From Chitinophagaceae bacterium (lineage in GTDB: Bacteria > Bacteroidota > Bacteroidia > Chitinophagales > Chitinophagaceae): a stretch of DNA of 10,126 bases. The notes under the pieces were generated by a model, which saw only the letters and a program-made list of their open reading frames with translations, searched no databases and had not been told where the DNA came from. The stretch covers positions 1-10,126 of the forward strand of contig CANGEZ010000057.1 of the NCBI GenBank assembly GCA_947452875.1. Reading direction: 5' to 3'. Shown here one piece after another: positions 1 through 8,246 of the stretch. Position numbers and translations under genes: made by a program. Each line of letters starts with the position of its first letter. Within the stretch, counting starts at the first letter, position 1.

Positions 1-629
1 CCAGTAAATTTTTCTGCGTTGGTTATCGTATTGGTAAGAGGTCCTTTTTTATCAAGAAGCATTTGAAGCGAAGCAGTGGCATTATTCAAATTTTCTAAAG
101 AAGTGGCAATGTTTTGTTTGTTATTGTTATCAAATAAACTATTTACATTATTAAGCAATGAATCTATTGAATGCACAGACTTATTTACAGAATTAAGAAT
201 GGGATCTACTTTGCTATTGATAATACCTTCCATGAATCCTTCACTTGCCGCAGAAAGAAGCGTATCGCCATTTTTTAAATAAGTATTGTTGTCGCCAAGT
301 TTTATTTCCATTTTTGTAACTGTTAATGGATTGGGGTTGACACTCGCTAATGAATTTGAAGGAATGTTGATGTCTTTTTGAATAGAAATAGTAACTAAGA
401 TTTCCTTCATATTTTTATCAGTGGAAATATCATTAACAATACCAACTTGTAGACCGTTGATGATAACAGGATTTGAAGATGTGAGTCCCTGTACATTGGT
501 ATACTTCGCATAAATGGTCATGTTTTTCGAAAACATCTTTTTTCCTTTCAGAAAATTAAAACCCAGAATAAGAAGCGTAATCACAATAGCTCCGAGTACC
601 CCAACTTTTGTTTCGTTTGTTAATTTCAC
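1..629 (-). CDS. MlaD/MCE-family lipid transport protein, 3' end outside the window
   Basis: About 209 codons are visible and the gene runs off the left edge. The N-terminus reads KLTNETKVGVLGAIV, then a single hydrophobic anchor (about residues 9-26), then FLKGKKMFSKN. A MCE/MlaD domain follows at about residues 37-117, including YAKYTNVQGLTSSNPVIINGL and VGIVNDI. After it comes a polar, Asn/Ser-rich segment that looks helical, as is usual downstream of MCE domains. The family forms periplasmic rings that carry phospholipids between the inner and outer membranes, and the single anchor fits an inner-membrane position. The start is taken as GTG at 629; an in-frame TAA lies only four codons upstream, so no longer ATG start exists. 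Only 26 nt separate it from the amidase stop, so the two are probably co-transcribed. The family call is firm, but orthology to E. coli MlaD itself is not shown. Confidence 0.88.
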   Translation of the reverse strand, partial: MKLTNETKVGVLGAIVITLLILGFNFLKGKKMFSKNMTIYAKYTNVQGLTSSNPVIINGLQVGIVNDISTDKNMKEILVTISIQKDINIPSNSLASVNPNPLTVTKMEIKLGDNNTYLKNGDTLLSAASEGFMEGIINSKVDPILNSVNKSVHSIDSLLNNVNSLFDNNNKQNIATSLENLNNATASLQMLLDKKGPLTNTITNAEKFT

Positions 630-655
630 TTTGATAATTTATTTAAAGGCACATT

Positions 656-1630
656 TTATTTTCCTGTGCTGTTTCCTGTTAAATGATTTGCGTTTTCAAT
701 TTGAGCTTTATAACGAAGAACTGCAGCTGTTATCGTTTCCGCAAGTTCCTGTTGTCCTTTTTCGCTATTAAGGTATTTTTCATCTTCAGGATTGTTGATG
801 AATCCTGTTTCGATAAGGATGGCAGGCATATTTGTTGCCTGAAGTACCCATATTCCTTTTTGTCTTTGGTTGACACCCAACGCCGGTCTGCTGGTTTTGT
901 CTACTTCTTCATTAACTAAAGTAGCTAGTCTGTCACTTTTTTCCTGATATCTTTTTGCATAAATCTGAGCAATGGCTCTTCCTTCTGGTGTATTGAAATC
1001 AAAATTATTTAAAGTGGAGTCTGCACCTGATTCAATTTCAAATTCAGCTTCATTTTGACCTTCTTCTTTCATAATGGCTTTTAGCTTGTCACTGGTTTTG
1101 TGAGCAGCGAATATCCATACACTGGTTCCGTTTCTTTCAAGCGGTAATTTAAAATATTCATAAACTGGTTCAACTGCTGAGTATGGCGTAGATATTTTTT
1201 TCTTCTTTTTACCTTTCCCTTTGTATGTTATTTTATATCGGGTAACAGTTCTTGTACCCGTTTGTCTTCTTCCGGTTTTCAAGGGTCCGGAATCTGCGTG
1301 AATGCAAATGAAAAGATCTCCTTTATTGTTATTGGCTATATTGGCTTTTTCAATTGGGCTTTGATAAATGTCGGAAGTTCTTGTAGGAATGATATTTAAT
1401 TCAGGAAGTTGTTTTTTTAATTCATCCACTAATTTTAAGGAAATGCCAAGTGTCACATCTTTTTCATTAGACCTGAGAGAATGTTCGTATTGGCCAACAG
1501 CGCCAAAATCATCACCACCATGACCGGCATCTACAATGATGGTCTTTAGTTTTTTAGGTTGTTGTGCGAAATTGCTGAGTGGAGCGGATAAAATGCAGCC
1601 GAAGCATATACAAATCAGTATTCTTTTCAT
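656..1630 (-). CDS. N-acetylmuramoyl-L-alanine amidase (Amidase_3 type), secreted
   Basis: This zinc enzyme cleaves the bond between MurNAc and the peptide stem of peptidoglycan. Starting at ATG 1630 (324 aa), a signal peptide of about 22 residues begins MKRILICICFG. The zinc ligands are visible: His37 in VDAGHGG, Glu56 in NEKDVTL and His111 in CIHAD. The catalytic Glu274 lies in ILIETGFINN. Between His111 and Glu274 is a long insert that includes a very basic run (residues 137-145, KGKGKKKKK) and the SVWIFAAHKTSDKL segment. Bacteroidota amidases usually carry such an insert, and in related amidases it includes a regulatory helix. No SPOR or LysM domain is present. An in-frame ATG at 1636 and a TTG at 1645 are alternative starts; 1630 gives the cleanest signal peptide. 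The gene is divergent from lptD and leads into the MlaD-type gene. Confidence 0.93.
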   Translation of the reverse strand: MKRILICICFGCILSAPLSNFAQQPKKLKTIIVDAGHGGDDFGAVGQYEHSLRSNEKDVTLGISLKLVDELKKQLPELNIIPTRTSDIYQSPIEKANIANNNKGDLFICIHADSGPLKTGRRQTGTRTVTRYKITYKGKGKKKKKISTPYSAVEPVYEYFKLPLERNGTSVWIFAAHKTSDKLKAIMKEEGQNEAEFEIESGADSTLNNFDFNTPEGRAIAQIYAKRYQEKSDRLATLVNEEVDKTSRPALGVNQRQKGIWVLQATNMPAILIETGFINNPEDEKYLNSEKGQQELAETITAAVLRYKAQIENANHLTGNSTGK

Positions 1631-1668
1631 ATACATGTATGGCAATGGGTTTTATATAGAGAAATGAA

Positions 1669-1714
1669 TTTGTAAAATATTCACAAACACATAATTTTAA
1701 TATAGTTATTTTTG
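1669..1714 (+). promoter_or_regulatory. Candidate Bacteroidota promoter(s) for lptD
   Basis: Two overlapping candidates precede lptD. The first has TTTG (1669-1672), a 19-nt spacer and TAATTTTA (1692-1699), which is a 7/8 match to the -7 consensus TAnnTTTG; it would give a leader of about 20 nt. The second is a perfect -7 box, TATTTTTG (1707-1714), but it lacks a well-spaced -33 box and would leave a leader of only about 6 nt. The TTG at 1712 lies inside this second box, which argues against TTG as the translation start. Confidence 0.45.
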
Positions 1715-1726
1715 CTGCTCATTTAT

Positions 1727-4474
1727 ATGAAGCAACTGCACAAAGGTAAGGCAAAAAGTATATTATTGGGGCTACAGACATTTATACTTGTACTGTTTGC
1801 AGGCTCAATGTATGCCAAAGAAAATAGGGCGACCTTTAAAGAGAAGTCATCTATTTTCAATTCCATTTGCAAAAGCGAAAATAAAGTTTTTACTTCCCAG
1901 ATTTCCTCTGAAAAAGTTAATTCTGATACCATTCCTGAGAAAATAAATGAAAAAGGAGTAGTTGTCAAAACAAATGACACCACGATTGTTGCAGCCAACG
2001 ATACGTTGTCATTTCGTAAATCTAAAGATAGTTTGACGGCCCCTGTTACCTATCACGCCGACGATTCCATGGTATTCGACATCCCTCAAAAGAAGTTGTA
2101 TTTATATGGTAAAACTTCAAAAGTAAATTACACAAACATCGATTTGTCGTCACCATTTATACAATTCGACCAACAGACGAACCTGGTAATGGCACATTTG
2201 GAGAAAGATTCAGCAGGAAAAGTCATTTCTTATCCTACTTTCAAACAAGCCGATTTTAAATCTATAAGCGATACCATATTTTTCAATATGAAAACCGGAA
2301 AGGGCCTTACCAAAGGTACTTATACCCAACAGGGTGAAATGTTTATCTATGGAGAAAAAATAAAAAAGGCTGAAGACAACGTTTTTTATGCGTTGCATGG
2401 CAGATTCACAAGTTGTAATTTAGATACACCGCATTTTGCTTTTGTAAGTAGTAAAGTAAAATTGATTAATAAAAAAATGGCTTTCACAGGTCCAGTACAC
2501 CCCGAAATGGAAGGCGTTCCTTTGCCCATTGTTTTGCCATTTGGTATTTATCCACTCACACAAGGACGTCATTCCGGACTTATCGCGCCAAATTTTACAG
2601 CTAACCAACAATTAGGTTTGGCCATGGAAGGAGTAGGATATTATAAAATTCTGAGCGATAATTGGGATGTAATTACCAGAGGAACACTTTATTCTTATGG
2701 TGGTTGGACTTTCAATTTGAACCCCAGGTATTTCAAAAAGTATCGTTACCAGGGAAATTTTTCATTAGACATGCAAAGATTTAAGACAGGATTTAAAGGT
2801 GACCCAGATTATAAATCTTCTAAAACTTTCAACATTCGATGGACTCATAGTGTTGATTCCAAAGCGAGACCGGGTGTTACTTTTAGTGCTAATGTAAATG
2901 CGGGAAGTAGTAAGTTTAATGGACAGGTGCCTAACAGTCCAACAAGAAATTTCTCCAATCAGATGAATTCTTCCATAACGTATTCAAAGTCTTGGAAAAA
3001 TAGACCTTACAATTTTTCCATGAGTGCCAATCATGATCAGAATACCGTTTCAAAATTGATTAATATTCGTTTTCCTGATGCCAACTTCAATTTGAATACG
3101 TTGTATCCATTCAGAAGAAAAGAAGTTATTGGTGAATACAAATGGTATGAAAACGTCGGTGTGGCATTGAATACCAATGCAAGAAGTCTTTCTTCTTTTT
3201 ATGATACAGCAAAAAACATTTCGACCCAATTATCAGATAATTTTAAATGGGGCGCGAGTCATAGTGTTCCTATCTCTTTGTCGTTACCTTCACTCGGGCC
3301 TTTACAAATTTCTCCTTCTGTAAGTTATCAGGAAAAGTGGTATCAAGAAAAATTCATCCGTCAATGGAACGATGCAGATAAAAAAGTAGATACCATTATT
3401 AAAGATGGTTTTTATACCGCAAGAGATATGAGCTTTGGAATAGGCATGTCTACAAGGATTTTCGGAATGTTCGGTTTTAATAAAAATAGTAAGGTGCAAG
3501 CCATTCGTCATGAAATAAGGCCAAGCATTGCCGCTATTTACAAACCCAATATGAATGCTTCTAGTTACTATTCAACTCAAGTTGATACATCGGGTAAGCT
3601 TGGTCGTTATAGTTATTATGAAAGGAGTGTGTTCGGTTCTTTTTCTGAAGGTAGATTTGGCGGATTGAATTTTGGTATTGATAACGTGTTGCAGATGAAA
3701 GTTAAAAATACAAAGGATACTTCAGCAGGTACCAAAAAAGTTTCCTTACTTGATGGTTTGAGTATCGGTGGAAATTATAATTTTCTGTTAGATTCATTTA
3801 GGCTGAGTAATTTAAATTTGTCTGCCAGGACCAATCTCTTTGAAAAAATAAACATCACGGCGAATGCAACATTTGATCCCTATCAATTAAATGCACAGGG
3901 AAAAAGAGTAGACAAACTAATATGGAGTCAGAAGCCAGTATCATTGGGAAGGTTAACCAGTGGTGGAATCTCCATGCAAAGTCGTTTTAGTGGTGGCGAT
4001 AAGTCAGGAAAGAAAACCAACCAATTCCAAAACAGCAGGACTCAAAATATGAGCGGCATGCCGATGGATGAATACCAGCAAGAAGCTGCCTATATCAGCA
4101 ACAATCCAAATGAGTTTGTAGATTTTTCTTCACCATGGTCTGCGGATGTTTCATATTCATTACGATTTTCAAGATTGCCTTCAACTACAAATCCTGGCGC
4201 TTTTATTACCAATTTCAATCAGGATTTCAACTGGAATGGCAATATCAGTTTATCGCCAAAATGGAAAGTGGGATTGTCTGGTTCGTACAATATCACTCAA
4301 AAAGAGCTCGGTTTGTTATCTATAAATTTATCCAGAGATTTACATTGTTGGCAGATGAATATCAATATGTCGCCGGTAGGTAAGTATAGATTCTTCAGTA
4401 TTAATATCAGTCCTAAGTCTTCAATGCTTCGCGATATTAGGGTGAATAGGACGAGGTATTTTTATGATTTGTAG
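1727..4474 (+). CDS. lptD: LPS-assembly outer-membrane protein LptD (OstA family)
   Basis: LptD is the outer-membrane barrel that inserts lipopolysaccharide into the outer leaflet at the end of the Lpt bridge. From ATG 1727 the protein has 915 residues. A signal peptide probably ends after Ala30 (MYA). A long polar linker follows, then a periplasmic OstA/LptA-like beta domain (about residues 105-245) containing the family signature FTSCNLDTPHF around Cys230. Next comes the conserved PVHPEMEGVPLPIVLPFG block (about 256-273). From about residue 285 onward the sequence is repeated amphipathic strands rich in Tyr, Phe, Asn and Ser, ending in an aromatic-rich C-terminus (RTRYFYDL). Only about three cysteines are present, so the paired disulfides of E. 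coli LptD are not expected. The family match is strong, although Bacteroidota members differ greatly from proteobacterial LptD. A TTG at 1712 is an unlikely alternative start. Confidence 0.9.
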   Translation: MKQLHKGKAKSILLGLQTFILVLFAGSMYAKENRATFKEKSSIFNSICKSENKVFTSQISSEKVNSDTIPEKINEKGVVVKTNDTTIVAANDTLSFRKSKDSLTAPVTYHADDSMVFDIPQKKLYLYGKTSKVNYTNIDLSSPFIQFDQQTNLVMAHLEKDSAGKVISYPTFKQADFKSISDTIFFNMKTGKGLTKGTYTQQGEMFIYGEKIKKAEDNVFYALHGRFTSCNLDTPHFAFVSSKVKLINKKMAFTGPVHPEMEGVPLPIVLPFGIYPLTQGRHSGLIAPNFTANQQLGLAMEGVGYYKILSDNWDVITRGTLYSYGGWTFNLNPRYFKKYRYQGNFSLDMQRFKTGFKGDPDYKSSKTFNIRWTHSVDSKARPGVTFSANVNAGSSKFNGQVPNSPTRNFSNQMNSSITYSKSWKNRPYNFSMSANHDQNTVSKLINIRFPDANFNLNTLYPFRRKEVIGEYKWYENVGVALNTNARSLSSFYDTAKNISTQLSDNFKWGASHSVPISLSLPSLGPLQISPSVSYQEKWYQEKFIRQWNDADKKVDTIIKDGFYTARDMSFGIGMSTRIFGMFGFNKNSKVQAIRHEIRPSIAAIYKPNMNASSYYSTQVDTSGKLGRYSYYERSVFGSFSEGRFGGLNFGIDNVLQMKVKNTKDTSAGTKKVSLLDGLSIGGNYNFLLDSFRLSNLNLSARTNLFEKINITANATFDPYQLNAQGKRVDKLIWSQKPVSLGRLTSGGISMQSRFSGGDKSGKKTNQFQNSRTQNMSGMPMDEYQQEAAYISNNPNEFVDFSSPWSADVSYSLRFSRLPSTTNPGAFITNFNQDFNWNGNISLSPKWKVGLSGSYNITQKELGLLSINLSRDLHCWQMNINMSPVGKYRFFSINISPKSSMLRDIRVNRTRYFYDL

Positions 4475-4507
4475 CCCCCTCAATCCCCCAAAGGGGGACT
4501 TTGATTA
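4474..4507 (+). repeat. 34-bp CCCCC-loop-GGGGG repeat, copy 1, at the lptD stop
   Basis: The unit begins GCCCCCTCAATCCCCC, then AAA, then GGGGGACTTTGATTA. It contains a 5-bp C/G hairpin with a 3-nt loop. Its first base is the last base of the lptD TAG stop. It matches copy 2 (opposite strand) at 31 of 34 positions. From memory, similar G/C-run units are dispersed in many Bacteroidota genomes; that was not checked here. Confidence 0.9.
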
Positions 4508-4602
4508 TGTTTTATTTAGGATGTTTTATTTGCTCATACTTAGTAAGCATAGAGTAATAATGAAATGTAATTAACTTTATTTTGAGGCCGCCCAGCAAAG
4601 CA
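4508..4602. other. Spacer between the two inverted repeat copies
   Basis: This is 95 bp of mostly AT-rich DNA with no credible ORF. It would form the loop if the two flanking 34-bp copies paired. I see no further signal in it. Confidence 0.6.
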
Positions 4603-4636
4603 CAATCAAAGTCCCCCTTCGGGGGATTTAGGGGGC
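4603..4636 (-). repeat. 34-bp CCCCC-loop-GGGGG repeat, copy 2, inverted, at the acyltransferase stop
   Basis: Read on the minus strand the unit is GCCCCCTAAATCCCCC, GAA, then GGGGGACTTTGATTG. It differs from copy 1 at three positions only. The last two codons and the TAA stop of the acyltransferase gene (GCC CCC TAA) are the first nine bases of the repeat. Together the copies form a roughly 34-bp-arm inverted repeat between convergent genes, a plausible bidirectional terminator. Neither hairpin is followed by a good poly-T run, so termination is an inference. Confidence 0.9.
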
Positions 4637-5362
4637 ATGTAGTTCTTTCCACATTATCTCAAAAACTTTCTTATTTAATTCCTTAGCGTCTAACCCTTGG
4701 GGTGATACTGGAGGAAGAAAGGTAAGGCTTAATGGAGTAGGATATAAGTAAAGAAATTTATGAATGGGCATGGCTTCTTTTGTGCCGTTGATGATACAAG
4801 GAATGATTTCAGTATTGGTTTCTACTGCCAGTTTGAAAGCCCCGTCGTAAAAGGGTTTTAGCACATCAGCAGTTCTGTTTCTTGTTCCTTCTGGATAAAT
4901 ACACATGTGCATACCTTTTTGCAAAACTTGCTTCATCATTTCAAAACTTTTTCTTCTACTGGTTTCATTTTTGCGATCTATTAAAATGGCACCTCTTTTA
5001 TAAAACCATCCGAATATAGGCACTTTAGAAAAAGAAGCTTTGCCAATTGTTTTATTAGCACCTAGTGTATAAGGAGCAGACAATGGAATATCAAGCAAAG
5101 CATTGTGATTGAAAACAACAATATAGTTTTTGCCTTTTTGAAAATTAAATTTTCCATATACCCTTACAGGGCAACCAATTAGTGTTAGCCAGATATTCAT
5201 CCAGATTTTAGAAACTTTAATAAAGAAAGTTTGCCCTTTTTTTTCATCTTTAAATAAATGAGAAATCATGGATGGGCCAATGATGATAAGAAATGTACAG
5301 ATGAAGGTGATGAGTCCCCAAATTGCCCAAATACGCGCGAATATGTTTTTGAAAAAGGTCAT
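4628..5362 (-). CDS. PlsC-type 1-acyl-glycerol-3-phosphate / lysophospholipid acyltransferase
   Basis: The protein belongs to the PlsC/LPLAT family, which transfers an acyl chain to a lysophospholipid at the inner membrane. From ATG 5362 it has 244 residues. One or two N-terminal hydrophobic segments (about 11-30) anchor it. The four family motifs are present: NHNALLD (His86 and Asp91, the HX4D catalytic pair), GAILIDR (124-130), YPEGTR (156-161) and EIIPC (185-189). Lysophosphatidic acid is the usual substrate, but an ornithine-lipid or other lyso-lipid acyltransferase cannot be excluded. The reading frame stays open back to 5497, but that extension is encoded by an AT-rich inverted repeat and overlaps the end of ung, so I reject it. 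The stop codon lies inside a dispersed repeat. It is the second gene after ung on this strand, separated by 113 nt. Confidence 0.92.
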   Translation of the reverse strand: MTFFKNIFARIWAIWGLITFICTFLIIIGPSMISHLFKDEKKGQTFFIKVSKIWMNIWLTLIGCPVRVYGKFNFQKGKNYIVVFNHNALLDIPLSAPYTLGANKTIGKASFSKVPIFGWFYKRGAILIDRKNETSRRKSFEMMKQVLQKGMHMCIYPEGTRNRTADVLKPFYDGAFKLAVETNTEIIPCIINGTKEAMPIHKFLYLYPTPLSLTFLPPVSPQGLDAKELNKKVFEIMWKELHAP

Positions 5363-5371
5363 TTTATTATT

Positions 5372-5450
5372 TAAGTCAAAAGTCAAAATTAAAAAGTAAA
5401 AATCGATTGACTTTCTTTTTTTTAAATTTTGAATTTTTACTTTTGAATTA
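5372..5450. repeat. AT-rich imperfect inverted repeat between ung and the acyltransferase
   Basis: The left arm (5372-5402, containing CAAAAGTCAAAATT) and the right arm (5420-5450, containing AATTTTTACTTTTGAATTA) are complementary at about 26 of 31 positions, with a loop of about 17 nt. The structure would lie in the leader of the acyltransferase transcript or between the two cistrons. Its translation produces a false Lys/Asn/Phe-rich N-terminal extension of the acyltransferase ORF. Confidence 0.7.
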
Positions 5451-5475
5451 TTGTATTCTTCAAACTTGATTTTAT

Positions 5476-6159
5476 TTAATCCGTTAACAATTTCCAATCT
5501 ATTGGCGCTTTACCATTTTTCATCAGCAATTCATTTGTCATTGAAAAATGTTTGCAACCATAAAATCCTTTCTCAACAGAAAATGGGGAAGGATGAGCCG
5601 CCTTTAAAATATAATGTCTGTTTTGGTCAATCAGGATTACTTTTTCTTGTGCAAATTTCCCCCAAAGAATGAAGATGATATTTTCTCTTTCGTCTGATAT
5701 TTTTTGAATAACAGCATCTGTAAAATCAGACCATCCCATTTTTGAGTGGCTGCCTGGTTCTCCGGATCGAACGGTTAGTCCGGCATTGAGTAATAGTACT
5801 CCCTGTTGTGCCCATTTGGTGAGGTTGCCATATTCTCTTGACATTTTAATGCCCAGATCATTTTCTATTTCTTTATAAATATTGATAAGGGATGGTGGCG
5901 GCTTAACGCCAGTAGGAACTGAAAAGCTCAAGCCATGAGCCTGTCCTTCGCCGTGATAAGGATCTTGACCGATAATAACCACCGATACTTTATCAAATGG
6001 AGTCGTGTTGAATGCATTGAAAATTAAAGAACCCGGCGGATAAATTGTTTTACCCAGCATCTTCTCCGTTTTAAGATGAGCTGTCAATTGGATGAAGTAG
6101 TTTTTGGTAAACTCTTTTTCCAATACTGATTTCCAGGAAGGATGAATTTTTACATCCAT
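5476..6159 (-). CDS. ung: Uracil-DNA glycosylase, family 1
   Basis: Ung removes uracil from DNA and starts base-excision repair. The 227-residue length is typical of the family. The water-activating loop GQDPYH is at 64-69, with the catalytic aspartate at Asp66. The uracil-binding segment LLLNAGLTVR is at 122-131 (Asn125), and the minor-groove intercalation loop HPSPFS is at 189-194 (His189). The PPPSL segment (87-91) is also present. No key residue is missing. The ATG at 6159 is the natural start, and the MDVKIHPSW opening is usual for the family. It precedes the acyltransferase on the same strand. The 113-nt gap and hairpin between them leave it open whether they form one operon. Confidence 0.97.
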   Translation of the reverse strand: MDVKIHPSWKSVLEKEFTKNYFIQLTAHLKTEKMLGKTIYPPGSLIFNAFNTTPFDKVSVVIIGQDPYHGEGQAHGLSFSVPTGVKPPPSLINIYKEIENDLGIKMSREYGNLTKWAQQGVLLLNAGLTVRSGEPGSHSKMGWSDFTDAVIQKISDERENIIFILWGKFAQEKVILIDQNRHYILKAAHPSPFSVEKGFYGCKHFSMTNELLMKNGKAPIDWKLLTD

Positions 6160-6298
6160 TTTTTAAAGTTGTTTTTTAAAACTTGTAAATGACCATTGTA
6201 AAAATAATTCAATCGCAGCAATTGTTACGCTGTAGTTTTTCAATTAAAATAAATTACCTTGAATAACTTTTATTGATTGATTGTCAAAAATTACAATT
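6160..6298. promoter_or_regulatory. Divergent intergenic region between ung and the DUF4153 gene
   Basis: This 139-bp AT-rich gap must hold promoters for both directions. Rightward, TAACTTTT (6264-6271) matches TAnnTTTG at 7 of 8 positions, with a T-run about 22 nt upstream. Leftward, TATTTTTA is a 7/8 match without a clear -33 box. Neither is strong. Confidence 0.3.
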
Positions 6299-8200
6299 AT
6301 GAAACTTCCTTCTTTTAATTATTTATTTTCCAATGCTCGTAAAACTTTAATTCGATTTCCATTGACTTTATTGGTTTCGGCAATTGCTGTTGTGATTGGC
6401 ATTTATTTGGTAGAAAATGAAAGTCATGTAAAGAATTTCTTTCCATATGTCAATATTATGCTTACTGCGAGTATTGGTATCCCTTTATTTTTTAGTGCAA
6501 CTGTAATCTCAGGTAAAAGAAAATTGGATTCAAACCAACACTGGTTACTGATGTTGATAGTTGCAATATTATTGACCATCATTTATTTTACATTACCTAA
6601 TGCGGAATCAACTCACAACACAGCGCTGCCTTATATAAAGTATGGTATTTATAATATTACTGCACATTTACTGGTTTCGTTTGTTCCATTTGTATTCAGT
6701 AAACAAATCAATGGATTCTGGCAGCACAATAAAATTCTGTTTATTCGCATTTGGACTTCAATACTTTTTTCAGGGGTATTGTATATTGGGTTGGCATTGG
6801 CATTGCTTTCAATGAATTTGTTGTTTGAGATTAAAATCCATGATAAATTATATTTTGATATTTATATTTTCATTGCCGGCATTTTCAATACCTGGTTTTT
6901 TCTAAGCGGTATCCCCGAAGATTTTGATGAGTTGGATTCGATTGAGATTTATCCTAAAGGGTTGAAGATTTTTTCACAGTATATTTTACTGACATTACTC
7001 ACGCTTTATCTAATCATTCTTTACTTCTATGCAGGCAAAATATTATTGTCATGGGATTGGCCAAAGGGAATTGTTTCCTACTTAATCATTTGTGTTTCTA
7101 TCTTGGGTATTCTTACATTTTTACTGTTATATCCTTATGGAAACCAAACTGGAAATGAGTGGATAAAAAAATCTTCAAAAATATTTTATGTCATTTTAAT
7201 TCCTCTGTTGGTAATGTTATTTATTGCCATCTTAATGCGAATAGATGATTATGGTATCACCATTAAAAGATATGTGGTATTGTTTTTAGGCATTTGGCTT
7301 TGCGTGGTTTGCGCCTATACCATCTTGGGAAAAACTAACATCAAGTTCATTCCAGTTTCATTAGCAGTGATGTTGCTATTAATTTCATTCGGTCCTTGGG
7401 GAATGTTTTCTGTAAGTGAACATTATCAGGTAAAGCGTTTAAAAGCCATACTTGAAAAAGCCGCCATTTTAAAAGACGGAAAAATTCAAAATGAATCTGT
7501 TTTCAATAAAAATAATGAAAGCATAGCATTCAAAAATGAGAAATTACTTTCAGATTCATTGCACAATGAAGTGTATTCCATCTTAGATTATATGGATGAT
7601 TTTCATGGATTTTCTACGATTAGAAGCTGGTATACACAGGACATTGATTCTCTAGTTGATGCTAAAATGAAATCAAAAGACAATAATTATTATAATGAAG
7701 CAGAAATTTATATGAACGCCATGGGGTTAGAATATGAAAATCGTTATGAAACAGAAAGCGAGTATGTTAATTTCAATACAACCGGTGATGAAAAATTATT
7801 AAATGTAAAAGGCTATGATTACACGATGAGTTTTAGTGATTATAATTATAATGATGATGAATCCATTGTTTGTTCTTTCGATTTGGATTCGGTTTCTTAT
7901 AAAGTAATTTATAATTCTGATGAAAAAACACCTTTGATACTTGAAGCCGATGGCCAGAAGATAGAATTGAAACAGCAGCCTTTCAATTTGAATTTCAATG
8001 ATATGATGCAGCGTTTATTTAATGAGAAAAATGGCTCCAAATCAGAACTGAATGTTGCTCCTGATAAAATGCAATTAAAAGCAATCACTAAAAAAATTGA
8101 AGTCAAATACCAAATCAATTCTATGGAAGCAAAAGAAGATGGAAATAAATATAAGGCAAGAAGTATGTCGGGGAATATTTTTGTGAAGAGGGTGGAGTAG
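6299..8200 (+). CDS. DUF4153-family polytopic membrane protein
   Basis: The protein has 633 residues from ATG 6299; a TTG at 6281 would add only six and is less likely. The N-terminal 370 residues hold about eleven hydrophobic segments, beginning with LTLLVSAIAVVIGIYLV and ending near LAVMLLLISFGPWGMF. A conserved-looking loop, SGIPEDFDELD, lies at 203-213 after the sixth segment. The remaining 260 residues, after SVSEHYQVKRLKAILEKAA, are polar, acidic and Tyr/Asn-rich with no membrane segments, so they form a soluble domain at the membrane face. This arrangement fits Bacteroidota DUF4153 proteins, whose function is unknown. The family assignment is from recognition of the N-terminal pattern and overall architecture. 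Upstream lies the divergent ung. Downstream, the TAG stop is followed after one base by a GCTGGATAR array. Confidence 0.8.
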   Translation: MKLPSFNYLFSNARKTLIRFPLTLLVSAIAVVIGIYLVENESHVKNFFPYVNIMLTASIGIPLFFSATVISGKRKLDSNQHWLLMLIVAILLTIIYFTLPNAESTHNTALPYIKYGIYNITAHLLVSFVPFVFSKQINGFWQHNKILFIRIWTSILFSGVLYIGLALALLSMNLLFEIKIHDKLYFDIYIFIAGIFNTWFFLSGIPEDFDELDSIEIYPKGLKIFSQYILLTLLTLYLIILYFYAGKILLSWDWPKGIVSYLIICVSILGILTFLLLYPYGNQTGNEWIKKSSKIFYVILIPLLVMLFIAILMRIDDYGITIKRYVVLFLGIWLCVVCAYTILGKTNIKFIPVSLAVMLLLISFGPWGMFSVSEHYQVKRLKAILEKAAILKDGKIQNESVFNKNNESIAFKNEKLLSDSLHNEVYSILDYMDDFHGFSTIRSWYTQDIDSLVDAKMKSKDNNYYNEAEIYMNAMGLEYENRYETESEYVNFNTTGDEKLLNVKGYDYTMSFSDYNYNDDESIVCSFDLDSVSYKVIYNSDEKTPLILEADGQKIELKQQPFNLNFNDMMQRLFNEKNGSKSELNVAPDKMQLKAITKKIEVKYQINSMEAKEDGNKYKARSMSGNIFVKRVE

Positions 8201-8201
8201 A

Positions 8202-8237
8202 GCTGGATAAGCTGGATAGGCTAGATAAGCTGGATGC
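8202..8237 (+). repeat. GCTGGATAR 9-bp tandem array, short copy (4 units)
   Basis: The units are GCTGGATAA, GCTGGATAG, GCTAGATAA and GCTGGATGC. The array begins one base after the TAG stop of the DUF4153 gene. The last two units are degenerate. It is the same 9-mer as the long array at 8986. Confidence 0.95.
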
Positions 8238-8246
8238 CAGATAATT

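Noticed and set aside
1712..1726. TTG start adding five residues to lptD
   Set aside because: The TTG overlaps a perfect -7 promoter box, and ATG 1727 opens a normal signal peptide.
4135..4383. Plus-strand ORF of 82 residues inside lptD
   Set aside because: It is an out-of-frame shadow of the lptD barrel.
5363..5497. Longer start for the acyltransferase
   Set aside because: The added residues are encoded by an AT-rich inverted repeat and overlap ung. The membrane anchor begins just after ATG 5362.
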